Source: DASQZT01 sp035638575 (GTDB lineage Bacteria > Acidobacteriota > Terriglobia > Bryobacterales > Bryobacteraceae). From it: a stretch of DNA of 64,000 nt. Numbering within the stretch: position 1 is the first letter of the stretch; each line of letters begins with the position of its first letter. This document shows, in pieces, positions 1 to 8,341 of the stretch. Under the pieces are notes generated by a model. The model saw nothing but the letters and a program-made list of their open reading frames with translations. It did no database searches and was not told the DNA's origin. The translations under genes were made by a program, and so were the position numbers. The DNA is taken from contig DASQZT010000201.1 of assembly GCA_035638575.1 (NCBI GenBank), forward strand, positions 11,490 to 75,489, read 5' to 3'.

Positions 1-357
1 CCCATGTTCGTCGAGGGCTTCACGCGGGAGGTGCCGCGCTACATGCAACTGTCGGAGTACTTCATCGGCAAGCCCGGCCCCGGCAGCATCAGCGAGGCGG
101 TAGCGATGCGGCTGCCGGTGATCGTGGAGCGCAACATCTGGACTCTCCCCCAGGAACGCTACAACACGGACTGGGTGCGGGAACAAGGTGTGGGAATCGT
201 GCTGCCGAACTTCGGCGGAATCGACCGGGCGGTGGACGAGCTGCTGGAGCCCTCGGCCTACGGCCGGTTCCGCGCCGCCACCGGGCGGCAGCACAACCGG
301 GCGGTCTACGAAATTCCGCAGATCCTGGAAAGCATTCTCGAGCAGCACCGGGCTTGA
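1..357 (+). CDS. Glycosyltransferase, C-terminal fragment (MurG / diacylglycerol glucosyltransferase-like)
   Basis: The reading frame is open at the left edge, so only the last 118 codons are present. The segment GKPGPGSISEAVAMRLPVI at about residues 24-42 has the shape of the donor-nucleotide-binding loop of GT28/GT-B enzymes (glycine-rich loop followed by S-x-x-E-A), where the C-terminal Rossmann domain holds the UDP-sugar. Asn, Gln-Glu and an alternating helix pattern follow, as in MurG and the plastid MGDG synthase group. It ends with a helix typical of the C-terminus of this fold. Substrate cannot be judged from this part; peptidoglycan precursor or glycolipid synthesis are both possible. 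The first ATG at base 4 is internal, not a start. Confidence 0.7.
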   Translation, partial: PMFVEGFTREVPRYMQLSEYFIGKPGPGSISEAVAMRLPVIVERNIWTLPQERYNTDWVREQGVGIVLPNFGGIDRAVDELLEPSAYGRFRAATGRQHNRAVYEIPQILESILEQHRA

Positions 358-708
358 ATCCGCAGGCCACGCCGGCCGAGACTATTGCGATCGAGGGAAC
401 TGACCCGCGGTGTCCGAGGCCTGTGCGGGAGGACTGTCATCAGGTTACCCGACACGTTCAGGAAAGAAGAAGGAATGACCAATCCAGCCAATTGCGCCCG
501 GTGCGGAGGCGCCGGGCAACGAGTTGTCAGTGCGGCGAGGTTTCGCTGGAGGCCGAAGTCGGCCAATTGATCGATAAGATCATCCCGCAACACCCTCAGC
601 CCAAGCGCTACCACCAGGCGCCGGTTTTCTCCCTGGCCGAATTCAGTTTGTGAATTGGGGATCCATGTGGCCGGCGCGCTGGATCATGGGCCGGAAACGA
701 CAGCGCGG
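358..708. other. Intergenic region with a possible broken small zinc-ribbon ORF
   Basis: No solid gene is present. At 475 an ATG follows a purine-rich AGAAGGA stretch and opens a 31-codon frame with one CxxC pair (CARCGG). The neighbouring frame, ending at 653, carries a second Cys-x-Cys and a plausible helix (EAEVGQLIDKI). Joining the two needs a frameshift near 515-530 and would give a protein of about 60 residues with two metal-binding pairs. This is only a suggestion; the region may be non-coding. The gene to its right is convergent, and no clear terminator hairpin was found. Confidence 0.25.
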
Positions 709-3597
709 CTACTGGCCCGAGAGGTTAGCCAGGGGGAAGCGGACGGTCGGGCTCACGTAAACATCCTGGGCGATCGTCAGCGTCGTCAACGGATCGGTCG
801 GCATATCCGCATTGAGGTGCAGGATTACCTTGAAAGTACCCACGGATCCCTCGAGCAGGGTAGCCGAGATTACGTCCGCGGTTTTGCCTCCGGCGAGGGA
901 CGACACGGCGCTGGCGGGTGTGGTGACCGGTGCGCCCGCCGGATAGGCGAGACCGGTCGTCACGAAAGCCTTGTTCTGGTCGGTAAGGTTCGGCAATCCC
1001 AGGCCGGTGGCGTAGACGATGATGAACTCTCCCGGTATGGCCGGGTTATCGCTGGTGACCAGGGCATTCGCCACGTTGGCGCAGCACAGTTGCGCGGTAA
1101 AGGCCGTCATGATTTCCGTAGCCCCGGTGGAAGCGCTGGTGGCGTAGGGGATGTTGTTCCCCTCGGGGCCCTCGATTCTGGCCTTGACGACGATGCGCGT
1201 GTACTCGCCGGATGGCTCGGCCGAGACCAGCGGGTCCGTGTTGATGAGCGCGATAAGCGCGTCTCTCACAGTTTCCAAGGTGTCGCCGGATTGCACGGTG
1301 TAGTTATAGGCGCGGTCCTGGATGGTGGCGGTCACGGTGTCACTGGCGGTGACGGTCCCTTCCACGTCGATAATACCCAAGGCCTGGCTGGAGGCGTGCA
1401 TGACCATCCCCAGGGTCGGATTGGTGCCGGGTTGTCCGAAGACAGCGGGATTCGCCGGCACGATGGTCACGGCGACCGGCGTGGTCGACACAATGGAGCC
1501 ATCGGCCATCACCGATCGCACGTAGGCATTAATGCTGGTGGTATCGTTGACTTCCCACGGGACCTGCGCGGTGATCTGGGTGGGGGTCACGGAATAGAGC
1601 GGCGCCGGGATGCCGTTGAAATACACTTCCACGCCGCCCAGCCGTGTGGGCAACTGCGTCGCGTTGGGATCGGCCGAGGCGGACTGCGCGGCGATGGTGG
1701 TGCCTTCGGCCGCCAGGATCACCACGATGGTTCCGGGCGCGACCTTGGCGGCTCCGCCGCCGCCCGACAGATTCCCAGCGGCGGCGGTGGCGGTGATTTG
1801 GGCGCTGCTCGAGACCGTGGCCGAATAAGTGATGTTATTGGCATCGGGGCCCGGCACTCTGGCGGTCAACACCACCTGGTTGGTCGAGGTGTCGGCAGTG
1901 ACGATCACGTTCGGGTCGCCCTGGCCGGAAAAGGCATTGGTGATCGAGTCCACGAGCCCCTGGACGACGGTGAGGATCGTATCGTCGGTCTTGACGGTAT
2001 AGGTGTAGTCGATGCACGAGCCGTTGGCGGCGGGCAAAGGGCTGGCGGTAGCGGTGGCGGCCTGGGTGCAGGTGGAGGTGGTGCCGCTGGCCGTGGTGGT
2101 GGTAGTGGTGGTGGTAGTGACGGGCGCAGTGGTGGCAGTGCCGTAGCCGATCTCGATGGTGACGATGTCGCCGGCGTAGATGTTGCCTCCGATGGTAACC
2201 TGCCCGGTGGCCACCACGACCGGGGCAGCGGCATTGCGCACCGCCTGATACGGAAGCGCGGTCGGGGACGGCGAGTAAACCGTGATCCGCAGGTTGTAGG
2301 CATCGCTGACGTAGAGGTTGACGCCGTCCCAGGCGAGGGACATCGGGGTGCGCAGGGAATCGGCGGCATCGGTCGCCTGGTTGACGGTGCCGCCGAGCTG
2401 GCCGATGATCTCGTCCGCCGCCGCCCCGTTGGTGGTGGGAATATGCTCAAAAACCAGCACGCGGTCATTGCCGCCATCGGCCACGAAGAGCCGGCCGCCG
2501 CCCGCCAGCGCGAAGCGCGGGAAGTTCAGGGTCGAATTGCAGACTGTCGGGTAGGTAGTATTGCCGTTGGTGTCCACGCCGTTCGAAACGGTGCACAGCA
2601 CGGGCGATTCGATGCCGGTGGTGGTATCGGGTATGGTGAAGGCGTTGTTGGGGGCGGAACTGACCAGGTCGGGCTGGCCGATCGCCACATCCGCCGCCGC
2701 GTCATTGGAAGTGGGAATCGTATTCCACACCAGGACGCGGTTGTAGCCCAGATCGGTCACGAAAAGCCGGAGGCCATCCGACGTCACGGAGACCGGGTTC
2801 AGCATGTTCTGGGCGGTAGCGCTGGTGGTCTGCTGGGTGAGGTCGGGCTGGACGAAGGTGGTGAAATCCGGTGCGCCCAGGACGAGATCGGCGGCCACGC
2901 CGTTGGACGTGGGAATCGAGTTATAAACCAGCACGCGGTTGTTCTGGGTGTCGGCCACGTACAGCTTGCCGTTTTGAATCCACACGCCCTGCGGACCGCG
3001 CATGGTTTTGGAGGTGGGGGTATTGGCGGATGGATTGGAGCCGCCGAAATCTGGCTGGCCCACCACCACATCGGCCGGCTGGTTGTTAACGGACGGAATC
3101 CGGTTCCAGATCAGGACGCGATTATGGTTGGTATCGGCGACCACAAGGTGCACGCCATCGGAAGCCACGGCGGTGGGCAGGCGCAGGTCGTTTTGCGTGG
3201 CGGGAATGTTCTCGGTGGTGGTGGTGAAATCCGGCTGTCCCAGCACCACGGTCGCCTGGCCCACGCACGCCGGACACTTGCGGTTGTAGGTCAGCTCGGA
3301 GGTGGGGCTGGGCAGCATGGAAGAAAGGCCCTGATACAGCAGCACCCGGTGGTTGGAGGGGGCGGCGCCCACCCGATTGGCATCCGCGACGAACAGGGTA
3401 TCGGCGGCGTAGGCCAATCCGCTGGCGGCGCCGATCAAAGTATCGCTCGAATTCGGATCATCGCTGGTAAACGTAGATTGGCCGATCACCAACCGGGCGG
3501 CCTGCCCGGTGGTGAAGCCGGCGGTTGGTCCAGTGGGGTTGGCAGCCTGTGCGAACATGGCGGCCGCGCACAGAAAAAGAACGGCAATCGACTTCAT
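709..3597 (-). CDS. Secreted NHL-repeat protein with TIGR03437-type C-terminal domain
   Basis: A 962-residue exported protein: the N-terminus (MKSIAVLFLCAAAMFAQA) is a signal peptide. Residues about 25-460 hold repeated NHL-type blades, each with a variant of 'GQPDF' and 'VADTNNRVLIW/VY', as in Solibacter surface or secreted proteins. A Thr run follows near residues 490-502. A TIGR03437-like domain starts near 617 (VAPGTIVVIL, FNGIPAPLYSVTPTQI) but is interrupted near residues 740-838 by a module with YTVQSGDTLETVRDALIALI and GPEGNNIPY. The module resembles an earlier copy at about 530-590 (YTVKTDDTILTV, GPDANNITY). The C-terminal half of the domain resumes at IIVYATGLGLPN. The role is unknown; extracellular binding or adhesion is an inference. 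An extended -10 element lies about 40 bases upstream. Confidence 0.85.
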   Translation of the reverse strand: MKSIAVLFLCAAAMFAQAANPTGPTAGFTTGQAARLVIGQSTFTSDDPNSSDTLIGAASGLAYAADTLFVADANRVGAAPSNHRVLLYQGLSSMLPSPTSELTYNRKCPACVGQATVVLGQPDFTTTTENIPATQNDLRLPTAVASDGVHLVVADTNHNRVLIWNRIPSVNNQPADVVVGQPDFGGSNPSANTPTSKTMRGPQGVWIQNGKLYVADTQNNRVLVYNSIPTSNGVAADLVLGAPDFTTFVQPDLTQQTTSATAQNMLNPVSVTSDGLRLFVTDLGYNRVLVWNTIPTSNDAAADVAIGQPDLVSSAPNNAFTIPDTTTGIESPVLCTVSNGVDTNGNTTYPTVCNSTLNFPRFALAGGGRLFVADGGNDRVLVFEHIPTTNGAAADEIIGQLGGTVNQATDAADSLRTPMSLAWDGVNLYVSDAYNLRITVYSPSPTALPYQAVRNAAAPVVVATGQVTIGGNIYAGDIVTIEIGYGTATTAPVTTTTTTTTTASGTTSTCTQAATATASPLPAANGSCIDYTYTVKTDDTILTVVQGLVDSITNAFSGQGDPNVIVTADTSTNQVVLTARVPGPDANNITYSATVSSSAQITATAAAGNLSGGGGAAKVAPGTIVVILAAEGTTIAAQSASADPNATQLPTRLGGVEVYFNGIPAPLYSVTPTQITAQVPWEVNDTTSINAYVRSVMADGSIVSTTPVAVTIVPANPAVFGQPGTNPTLGMVMHASSQALGIIDVEGTVTASDTVTATIQDRAYNYTVQSGDTLETVRDALIALINTDPLVSAEPSGEYTRIVVKARIEGPEGNNIPYATSASTGATEIMTAFTAQLCCANVANALVTSDNPAIPGEFIIVYATGLGLPNLTDQNKAFVTTGLAYPAGAPVTTPASAVSSLAGGKTADVISATLLEGSVGTFKVILHLNADMPTDPLTTLTIAQDVYVSPTVRFPLANLSGQ

Positions 3598-3637
3598 GCG
3601 GTGTAACGAGACTCTTGTAATGTGGCTTTAACTCCCA

Positions 3638-3646
3638 AGTATAGCA
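3638..3646 (-). promoter_or_regulatory. Extended -10 promoter element before the NHL-repeat gene
   Basis: On the minus strand this reads TGCTATACT, matching the extended -10 consensus TGnTATAAT of housekeeping sigma factors. It sits about 40 bases before the ATG at 3597, so a start of transcription near 3631 would leave a leader of about 34 bases. No good -35 hexamer is seen at 17 bases, which extended -10 promoters tolerate. The same nine bases occur before the MFS gene at 59706. Confidence 0.4.
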
Positions 3647-3864
3647 AGGGCTTGAAGGCCCCGTCGCAAGGCCGATGACGCCCCAAAGTCACACTCGTGT
3701 GCGGATTCGGCACGAGGCCGGCTGGTAACCGGCAAGAGACGCAATCGGATGCGGGTTTAGGATGGGCCACGCGGAGATACCCATTGCACGCGCGATGCCA
3801 GGGGAATGCAGTTCGCCGGCGTCCGGTGGCGGCGCACCAGGCACGTGGTGTTAGCCTGTAGGTC

Positions 3865-4773
3865 GTGCGCAGCTTCTTCCTCTTTCTCTCGCGACGGAAA
3901 CACTTGCGGAAGTGGATGGAAACGTCTCCGCTGGCCCAGCGGTTCGCCAGGCGCTTCGTGGCCGGCCCGAGTCTGGACCAGGCGCTGGCGGTGGGCCGCA
4001 AGCTGAACTCGGAAGGCATCACCATTACACTGGACCACCTGGGCGAAAGCGTCACCACGCTGGAGGAAGCCGCCGCGGCGCGCGACGTCTATCTGCAAAC
4101 GCTCTCGGCGATCCACGATTCCGGCATCCGGGGCAACGTGTCGCTGAAGCTCACGCAGTTCGGCCTGGATTTCTCGAACGGCCAGTGCCGCGCCAACGTG
4201 GAGCTGCTCGTCCGGCGCGCCGTCGAGCTGGACAGCTTCGTGCGGGTGGATATGGAATCGAGCGATTACACCGGGCGCACGCTCGATCTGGTTACCGGTC
4301 TTCACACGCGCTACGGGAAGGTCGGCACGGTCATCCAGGCGTACCTGCGCCGCAGCAAGGCCGATATTGAAATGCTCTGCGATCGCCGGATTCGCGTCCG
4401 GCTGTGCAAGGGCGCTTACCTGGAGCCGCCCGGCGTGGCCTTCGCGGAGAAGTCCGAGGTGGACGCCAGTTTCGTGGAGCTGATGAAGCTCCTGCTGGAT
4501 CGCGGCGAATATCCGGCCATCGCCACCCACGACGAGCGGATGATCGAGGAGACCAAAGCGCACGCCGCCTCGCGGAAACTCGCCCGCGACGCGTTCGAAT
4601 TCCAGATGCTCTACGGGATTCGCCGCGACCTGCAACGAAAGCTCGTCGCGGACGGCTACCGGCTTCGGCTCTACGTACCCTTCGGCAACGCGTGGTACCC
4701 GTACTACATGCGCCGCCTGGCGGAACGGCCTGCCAACGTGCTCTTCATTCTGCGCAACGTGGTCCGGAAGTAA
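3865..4773 (+). CDS. Proline dehydrogenase (monofunctional, PRODH barrel)
   Basis: Oxidises L-proline to pyrroline-5-carboxylate with FAD, the first step of proline catabolism, peripheral to the inner membrane. The 302 residues match the short monofunctional bacterial form. Visible family marks are TLDHLGESV (about 53-61), the beta-strand run SLKLTQFG (about 93-100), VDMESS (about 130), RVRLCKGAYLEP (about 178-189) and the C-terminal FAD/substrate segment YVPFGNAWYPYYMRRLAERP (residues 272-291), which contains the R-R-L-A-E-R signature. The start is GTG at 3865; no better ATG lies downstream before the conserved region. A pyrroline-5-carboxylate dehydrogenase is not adjacent, so it must be encoded elsewhere. 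Confidence 0.93.
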   Translation: MRSFFLFLSRRKHLRKWMETSPLAQRFARRFVAGPSLDQALAVGRKLNSEGITITLDHLGESVTTLEEAAAARDVYLQTLSAIHDSGIRGNVSLKLTQFGLDFSNGQCRANVELLVRRAVELDSFVRVDMESSDYTGRTLDLVTGLHTRYGKVGTVIQAYLRRSKADIEMLCDRRIRVRLCKGAYLEPPGVAFAEKSEVDASFVELMKLLLDRGEYPAIATHDERMIEETKAHAASRKLARDAFEFQMLYGIRRDLQRKLVADGYRLRLYVPFGNAWYPYYMRRLAERPANVLFILRNVVRK

Positions 4774-5046
4774 GCGGCGGACCAGGGAAATCGCTCAGAA
4801 AGTACTGGGAGTCCCGTACGGATCGTTATATATGACCGTACACCCGGGCCTGTCAAATCAACGCTTGCGCCCATATGCTTTGGTTTTAGTAAGGAAACCG
4901 GCGTTTGCGGCGAGAACGCCGCTGGCTCACATCATCCTGGCGAAGCCGTTCGCAGAGGGTGTGGCGCCAGTGGTGTAGAGACGGGTTTCCCCAAGCAGCC
5001 AACCCGCCGGCTCCAGCACAGTCCCGAAGAAACTGAGGAACCACGT

Positions 5047-5685
5047 GTGTCTAACGTGAAGCAATTGCTCTTGTGCCTGGCGCTGGTGGCTTTGCCCGCG
5101 CTATGTGAAAGCAGCCAGAGCGCCGCAGCCACGGCTGCCCCGCTCACGCTCTACACCGATTTCCAACAGGCAATACCCCAGGCGGTGGTGGAAGCGCTGC
5201 AAGACGAAGCCGATTCCATCATGTCGCCGATGGGCCTTCGATTCGAGTGGCGGCCGCTCTCGGACTTTCGCAGCGAGACGGTCTCCGCCAGGGTGGCAGT
5301 GGCGCATTTCGAGGCACGCTGCGACGTGGGCGGACTGGCGATGCGGGAAAACCAGCCGGGATCGCTGGGGTGGACGGAGATCAGCGATGGCACGATTCTT
5401 CCCTTCATCCACGTGGATTGCCAACGGGTTCGCACCTTTCTCCAGACCACTCTGCTGGGCTATAACCCAAAGGACCGGGAACGCGCATATGGGCGCGCGT
5501 TGGGCCGCGTGTTGGCGCACGAGTTGTATCACGTCTTCTTCGACACGGCCCAACACGCGGCCCGCGGCGTGGCCAAGGAGAAATACTCGGTTGAGGATCT
5601 GCTCGGCGCGCGTAACCGGAGTAACCGAAGGACGGAGGGTAGGATGCCTGTACGTAAGGCGGGCGTCATGAGGCCGCAAACGTAG
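5047..5685 (+). CDS. Secreted protein with HExxH zinc-peptidase motif
   Basis: A 212-residue protein with a signal peptide (NVKQLLLCLALVALPALC) that starts at GTG 5047, supported by GAGGA about nine bases upstream. The motif AHELYHVF near residue 158 is an HExxH zinc-binding helix as in many metallopeptidases; the usual third ligand (a downstream Glu or His) cannot be assigned with confidence. The rest (a variable alpha/beta part, one conserved-looking Cys pair around residues 97 and 127) does not match a family I can name. Similar secreted proteins of unknown function are common in Solibacter-type genomes. It may be a small extracellular protease; activity is unproven. Residues after about 190 look low-complexity. 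Confidence 0.65.
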   Translation: MSNVKQLLLCLALVALPALCESSQSAAATAAPLTLYTDFQQAIPQAVVEALQDEADSIMSPMGLRFEWRPLSDFRSETVSARVAVAHFEARCDVGGLAMRENQPGSLGWTEISDGTILPFIHVDCQRVRTFLQTTLLGYNPKDRERAYGRALGRVLAHELYHVFFDTAQHAARGVAKEKYSVEDLLGARNRSNRRTEGRMPVRKAGVMRPQT

Positions 5686-5692
5686 TCCGGCC

Positions 5693-6367
5693 CTATTTGA
5701 TGGTGAGCAAGATGGCTCGCCGCGTCTCGAAATCGGCAATCTGACGGCGCATGGCGGTGTAGGGCAGAACCGGCATTGGAGCGTCTCGCAGTGTCTCGGT
5801 GACGGCGCGGATCGAAGGCTCATACACCGACCGGAGACACTCGCCCTGGTCCGCGCCGGCGGCCTCTTGCAGTTTCTGGCTCAGGGTCGAGCGCAACTCG
5901 GCGGTGATCTCGTTCTTCTTTTTGCCTTCCGCCATTTCGCGTTTCATCAACGCGACAATCTCTTCCATGGCTGACAACATGTATTGGCGCCGCCGCTCGA
6001 TGCGGGAGACCAGCGCGGGATCGCCGAAGGAGGATCCTCCGGCGAAGACGCCTGCCGCGACGGCCACGGTCGCGCCCGCGTCCGGCGTTGGGGGACCCAG
6101 GCAAGACAGCACTGCGGATCTGCCGCGCGGAACCGGCTCGAACTGGCCCATCGCCGCATCGCAGAACATCCACGCCGGGTCGAACGGATCGGCGGCGTTG
6201 CCCGATCCGTAAGCTAACGCAGTCAACGGAAAACCGCCGTGGTTGGTCACAGTGAGCACAGCCCGGCCGGGCGAGGCGGCGCGGATCCGGGCCGTGACCG
6301 GAGCGCGATCCTCGCCTTGCGGCCAGGAAGCCGCGGACAGGATCAGGAAGGCTGAAATGGTTCGCAT
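5693..6367 (-). CDS. Secreted protein of unknown function
   Basis: About 224 residues, unrecognised. The start chosen is ATG at 6367 (MRTISAFLILSAASWPQG), preceded by AGGTGG a few bases upstream; a GTG three codons earlier (6376) is also possible. The N-terminus is a signal peptide. Residues about 25-110 look like a beta-rich domain, followed by a charged amphipathic helix (ERRRQYMLSAMEEIVALMK, residues about 125-145) that may form a coiled coil. Two cysteines (in FCDAAM and SCLGPP) could pair. It faces the HExxH gene tail to tail, with only seven bases between the stop codons. Confidence 0.6.
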   Translation of the reverse strand: MRTISAFLILSAASWPQGEDRAPVTARIRAASPGRAVLTVTNHGGFPLTALAYGSGNAADPFDPAWMFCDAAMGQFEPVPRGRSAVLSCLGPPTPDAGATVAVAAGVFAGGSSFGDPALVSRIERRRQYMLSAMEEIVALMKREMAEGKKKNEITAELRSTLSQKLQEAAGADQGECLRSVYEPSIRAVTETLRDAPMPVLPYTAMRRQIADFETRRAILLTIK

Positions 6368-6417
6368 ACCTGCCACCTGAATGCCGCGCGCGGGACAATC
6401 CTTTCAGACCTTGGCGG

Positions 6418-7506
6418 TTAAGGGATGATTGCGGCGCCGGTGATGGGGCCCACAATTCTAACGGCAAAGCTCAGGGTGAGTTCGCCCTCGGAATCGATGT
6501 CGAACAGGGAGGCGTTGGAAGTCGTGCCGTCGCCGCCATCGATGACGCCGAGAAGGCTGCCCTGAACATCCAGGTCCGTCGGCGCTCCCCCGAGTTTGGC
6601 GACGGACGACTTATCGAAGAAGACGTTGCTGTCGCTCACCAGATATCGAAGCAGTTGTTTGCCGGGGCTGTCGGAGGCAAACAGAAACTGTCCGAAGAGA
6701 GCGTTCCAGCAGGGCGCGTGGGTGATATTGCCGGACTGGTCTTTGAAGGGCATCGGTCCGGCGGCGGTAGAGATGATCTGGCCGTTCACCACCAGCGCCT
6801 CCAGATCCGAATGTGCGATGGTGAGATACACGTTGGCTCCCCGGGCAACCATGCCGAAGGGGGTATCGTTGTTCGGAGCGGCTGGCAGAGGGACGGGGAG
6901 GCCCGGCCCGATTAAGCCCGCCATACCGAAGGTCAATTCGGTGACATCCCCGCTCTTCTCCGTATACACGGCCCCACCGTCGTAAGTGACGATCTGCGCC
7001 GCGCTCTTATCGCTTCTCAGGAGCTGAACAACGCCATCGTTATTGCTCCCCACCGTATCTCCGAACACGGGGAAAGATTCCGCGGTGGTGAGACCCAGGA
7101 CGACCAGATGGCCGTGCCCGAAGGCAACCGACACCGGCTGCGAAGATGTCTTGATCATCTGAGCAGGTTCCATCGTGTTGGCGCGGCGAACGAAGATGGT
7201 GACGTTGGAAGAGCCGAAGTTGACGGCGGCCGCAAGCCTGCCTTCCACCGCGACGCCGCCCGCATTGCCGCTGGCGCCGCCGGTGCCGCCCGTCGGAACG
7301 AAGTCCATTTCTTTTGTCCGGGCATTGATTACCGCCAGGAAGTTGGGCGATCCGTTGGTCTCGGTCAGAAACAGCGGGGCCGGGTTACGGCCCTGGTTGT
7401 CTTGCGCCTGTAATGCGCCGGCGCCGAAGCCGGTTGACACCGCGACGGCGCAGATCAGCGGCAAGATTGCCGGCACCTGGCCGGCGCAATTCCTTTTCCT
7501 GAACAT
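6418..7506 (-). CDS. Secreted beta-propeller-like protein of unknown function
   Basis: The start is ATG 7506, preceded by a strong AAGGAG six bases upstream; the frame stays open 17 codons further but without a ribosome site. The 362 residues begin with a long signal peptide (about 1-34, ending GALQAQ). The body has repeated beta segments of the kind seen in lactonase-type or YVTN propellers: NFLAVINARTKEMDFVPTGG, VAFGHGHLVVLG, GMVARGANVYLTIA, LFGQFLFASDSPGKQLLRYL. No catalytic motif is evident. It is the divergent partner of the sigma factor gene at 7775, and lies alone on its strand. Confidence 0.6.
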   Translation of the reverse strand: MFRKRNCAGQVPAILPLICAVAVSTGFGAGALQAQDNQGRNPAPLFLTETNGSPNFLAVINARTKEMDFVPTGGTGGASGNAGGVAVEGRLAAAVNFGSSNVTIFVRRANTMEPAQMIKTSSQPVSVAFGHGHLVVLGLTTAESFPVFGDTVGSNNDGVVQLLRSDKSAAQIVTYDGGAVYTEKSGDVTELTFGMAGLIGPGLPVPLPAAPNNDTPFGMVARGANVYLTIAHSDLEALVVNGQIISTAAGPMPFKDQSGNITHAPCWNALFGQFLFASDSPGKQLLRYLVSDSNVFFDKSSVAKLGGAPTDLDVQGSLLGVIDGGDGTTSNASLFDIDSEGELTLSFAVRIVGPITGAAIIP

Positions 7507-7774
7507 TCGTTTCTCCTTAAATGTGGCTGCGAACGGCGGCACGCGCGCAAGAGGCACGGAGTCTTGCCGCCGGAAGTTGATTCGCTGCAGGGCGGAAAAA
7601 AGTTACGGTACCGGCAGTGACAGCCACCGCGTAACTTTCCGGCGGCGTCCATCGTATCTTCCGTGGTGGGGTTTGCACGAAAAAATACGTTCTCACGGCG
7701 CGGGTCCGGCGCAGCCAGACGCGGAGCGCGAGTCCGGTGATCCTGGTAATAATCAGGTGAGCAGTTTCTTCTCC

Positions 7775-8341
7775 ATGTCTCCGGACCGCGATCTGGAAAT
7801 GTTGATGGCACGTTACCAACAGGGCGATTTCGCCGCGGCCACGGCCCTGATCCATCGCCTGAGCCCGCAGCTGCACAGGTTCTTCGTGGTCCAATCCGCG
7901 AGCCGGGGAGATGCCGACGACTTGCTGCAGGAGACCTGGCTGCGCATTCACGAGGTGCGGCACACCTACCGCGCCGGCGAGCCGGTGCTGCCGTGGCTGT
8001 ACGCCATCGCCCGGCACATTCGCGTGGACCACTACCGAAAAACAAGCCGCGCGGCATCCCGCGAGCGGCGGTTGGAGGAAATGCCGGAGCCGGCGGCGGC
8101 ACTCCCCGCGGGACCCGGCAGAATTCCGGATCTGGAAACGCTTCTGGCGCCCCTGCCGGAGAGCCAGCGCGAAGTCGTCGAGATGTTGAAGGTGGTGGGG
8201 ATGTCGCTGGAGGAGGTGGCGCGCGCCACCTCGTCGAGCGTAGGGTCGGTGAAGCAGAAAGCCCACCGCGCCTACGAGAAGTTGAGGGAACGGCTGACCG
8301 GCATGGGGCTGAGCGCAGGGCGTACGGGAGGTCTTTCGTGA
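7775..8341 (+). CDS. ECF RNA polymerase sigma factor (partner of an NrsF-type anti-sigma)
   Basis: 188 residues. Region 2 shows DADDLLQETWLRIHEVRHTY and PWLYAIARHIRVDHYRK, the core-binding and -10 recognition helices. Region 4 shows LPESQREVVEMLKVVGMSLEEVARA followed by a helix-turn-helix (SSSVGSVKQKAHRAYEKLRE). ATG 7775 is taken as the start; an in-frame GTG at 7757 is an alternative, and neither has a strong ribosome site. The stop overlaps the start of the next gene (GTGA at 8338), so the two are translationally coupled. Pairing with an NrsF protein points to the SigF/ECF16-like group, which answers metal or oxidative stress in Proteobacteria; the stimulus here is unknown. Confidence 0.9.
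   Translation: MSPDRDLEMLMARYQQGDFAAATALIHRLSPQLHRFFVVQSASRGDADDLLQETWLRIHEVRHTYRAGEPVLPWLYAIARHIRVDHYRKTSRAASRERRLEEMPEPAAALPAGPGRIPDLETLLAPLPESQREVVEMLKVVGMSLEEVARATSSSVGSVKQKAHRAYEKLRERLTGMGLSAGRTGGLS

Noticed and set aside
2085..2130. Short GGT/GTA-rich direct repeats that resemble a repeat array
   Set aside because: They are the codons of a Thr run in the NHL-repeat protein; spacers are absent, so not a CRISPR or tandem-repeat locus.
655..3606. Long plus-strand open frame of 983 codons
   Set aside because: It lies exactly opposite the NHL-repeat gene; its translation is a Gly/His/Arg-rich low-complexity shadow without motifs, as expected in high-GC DNA.
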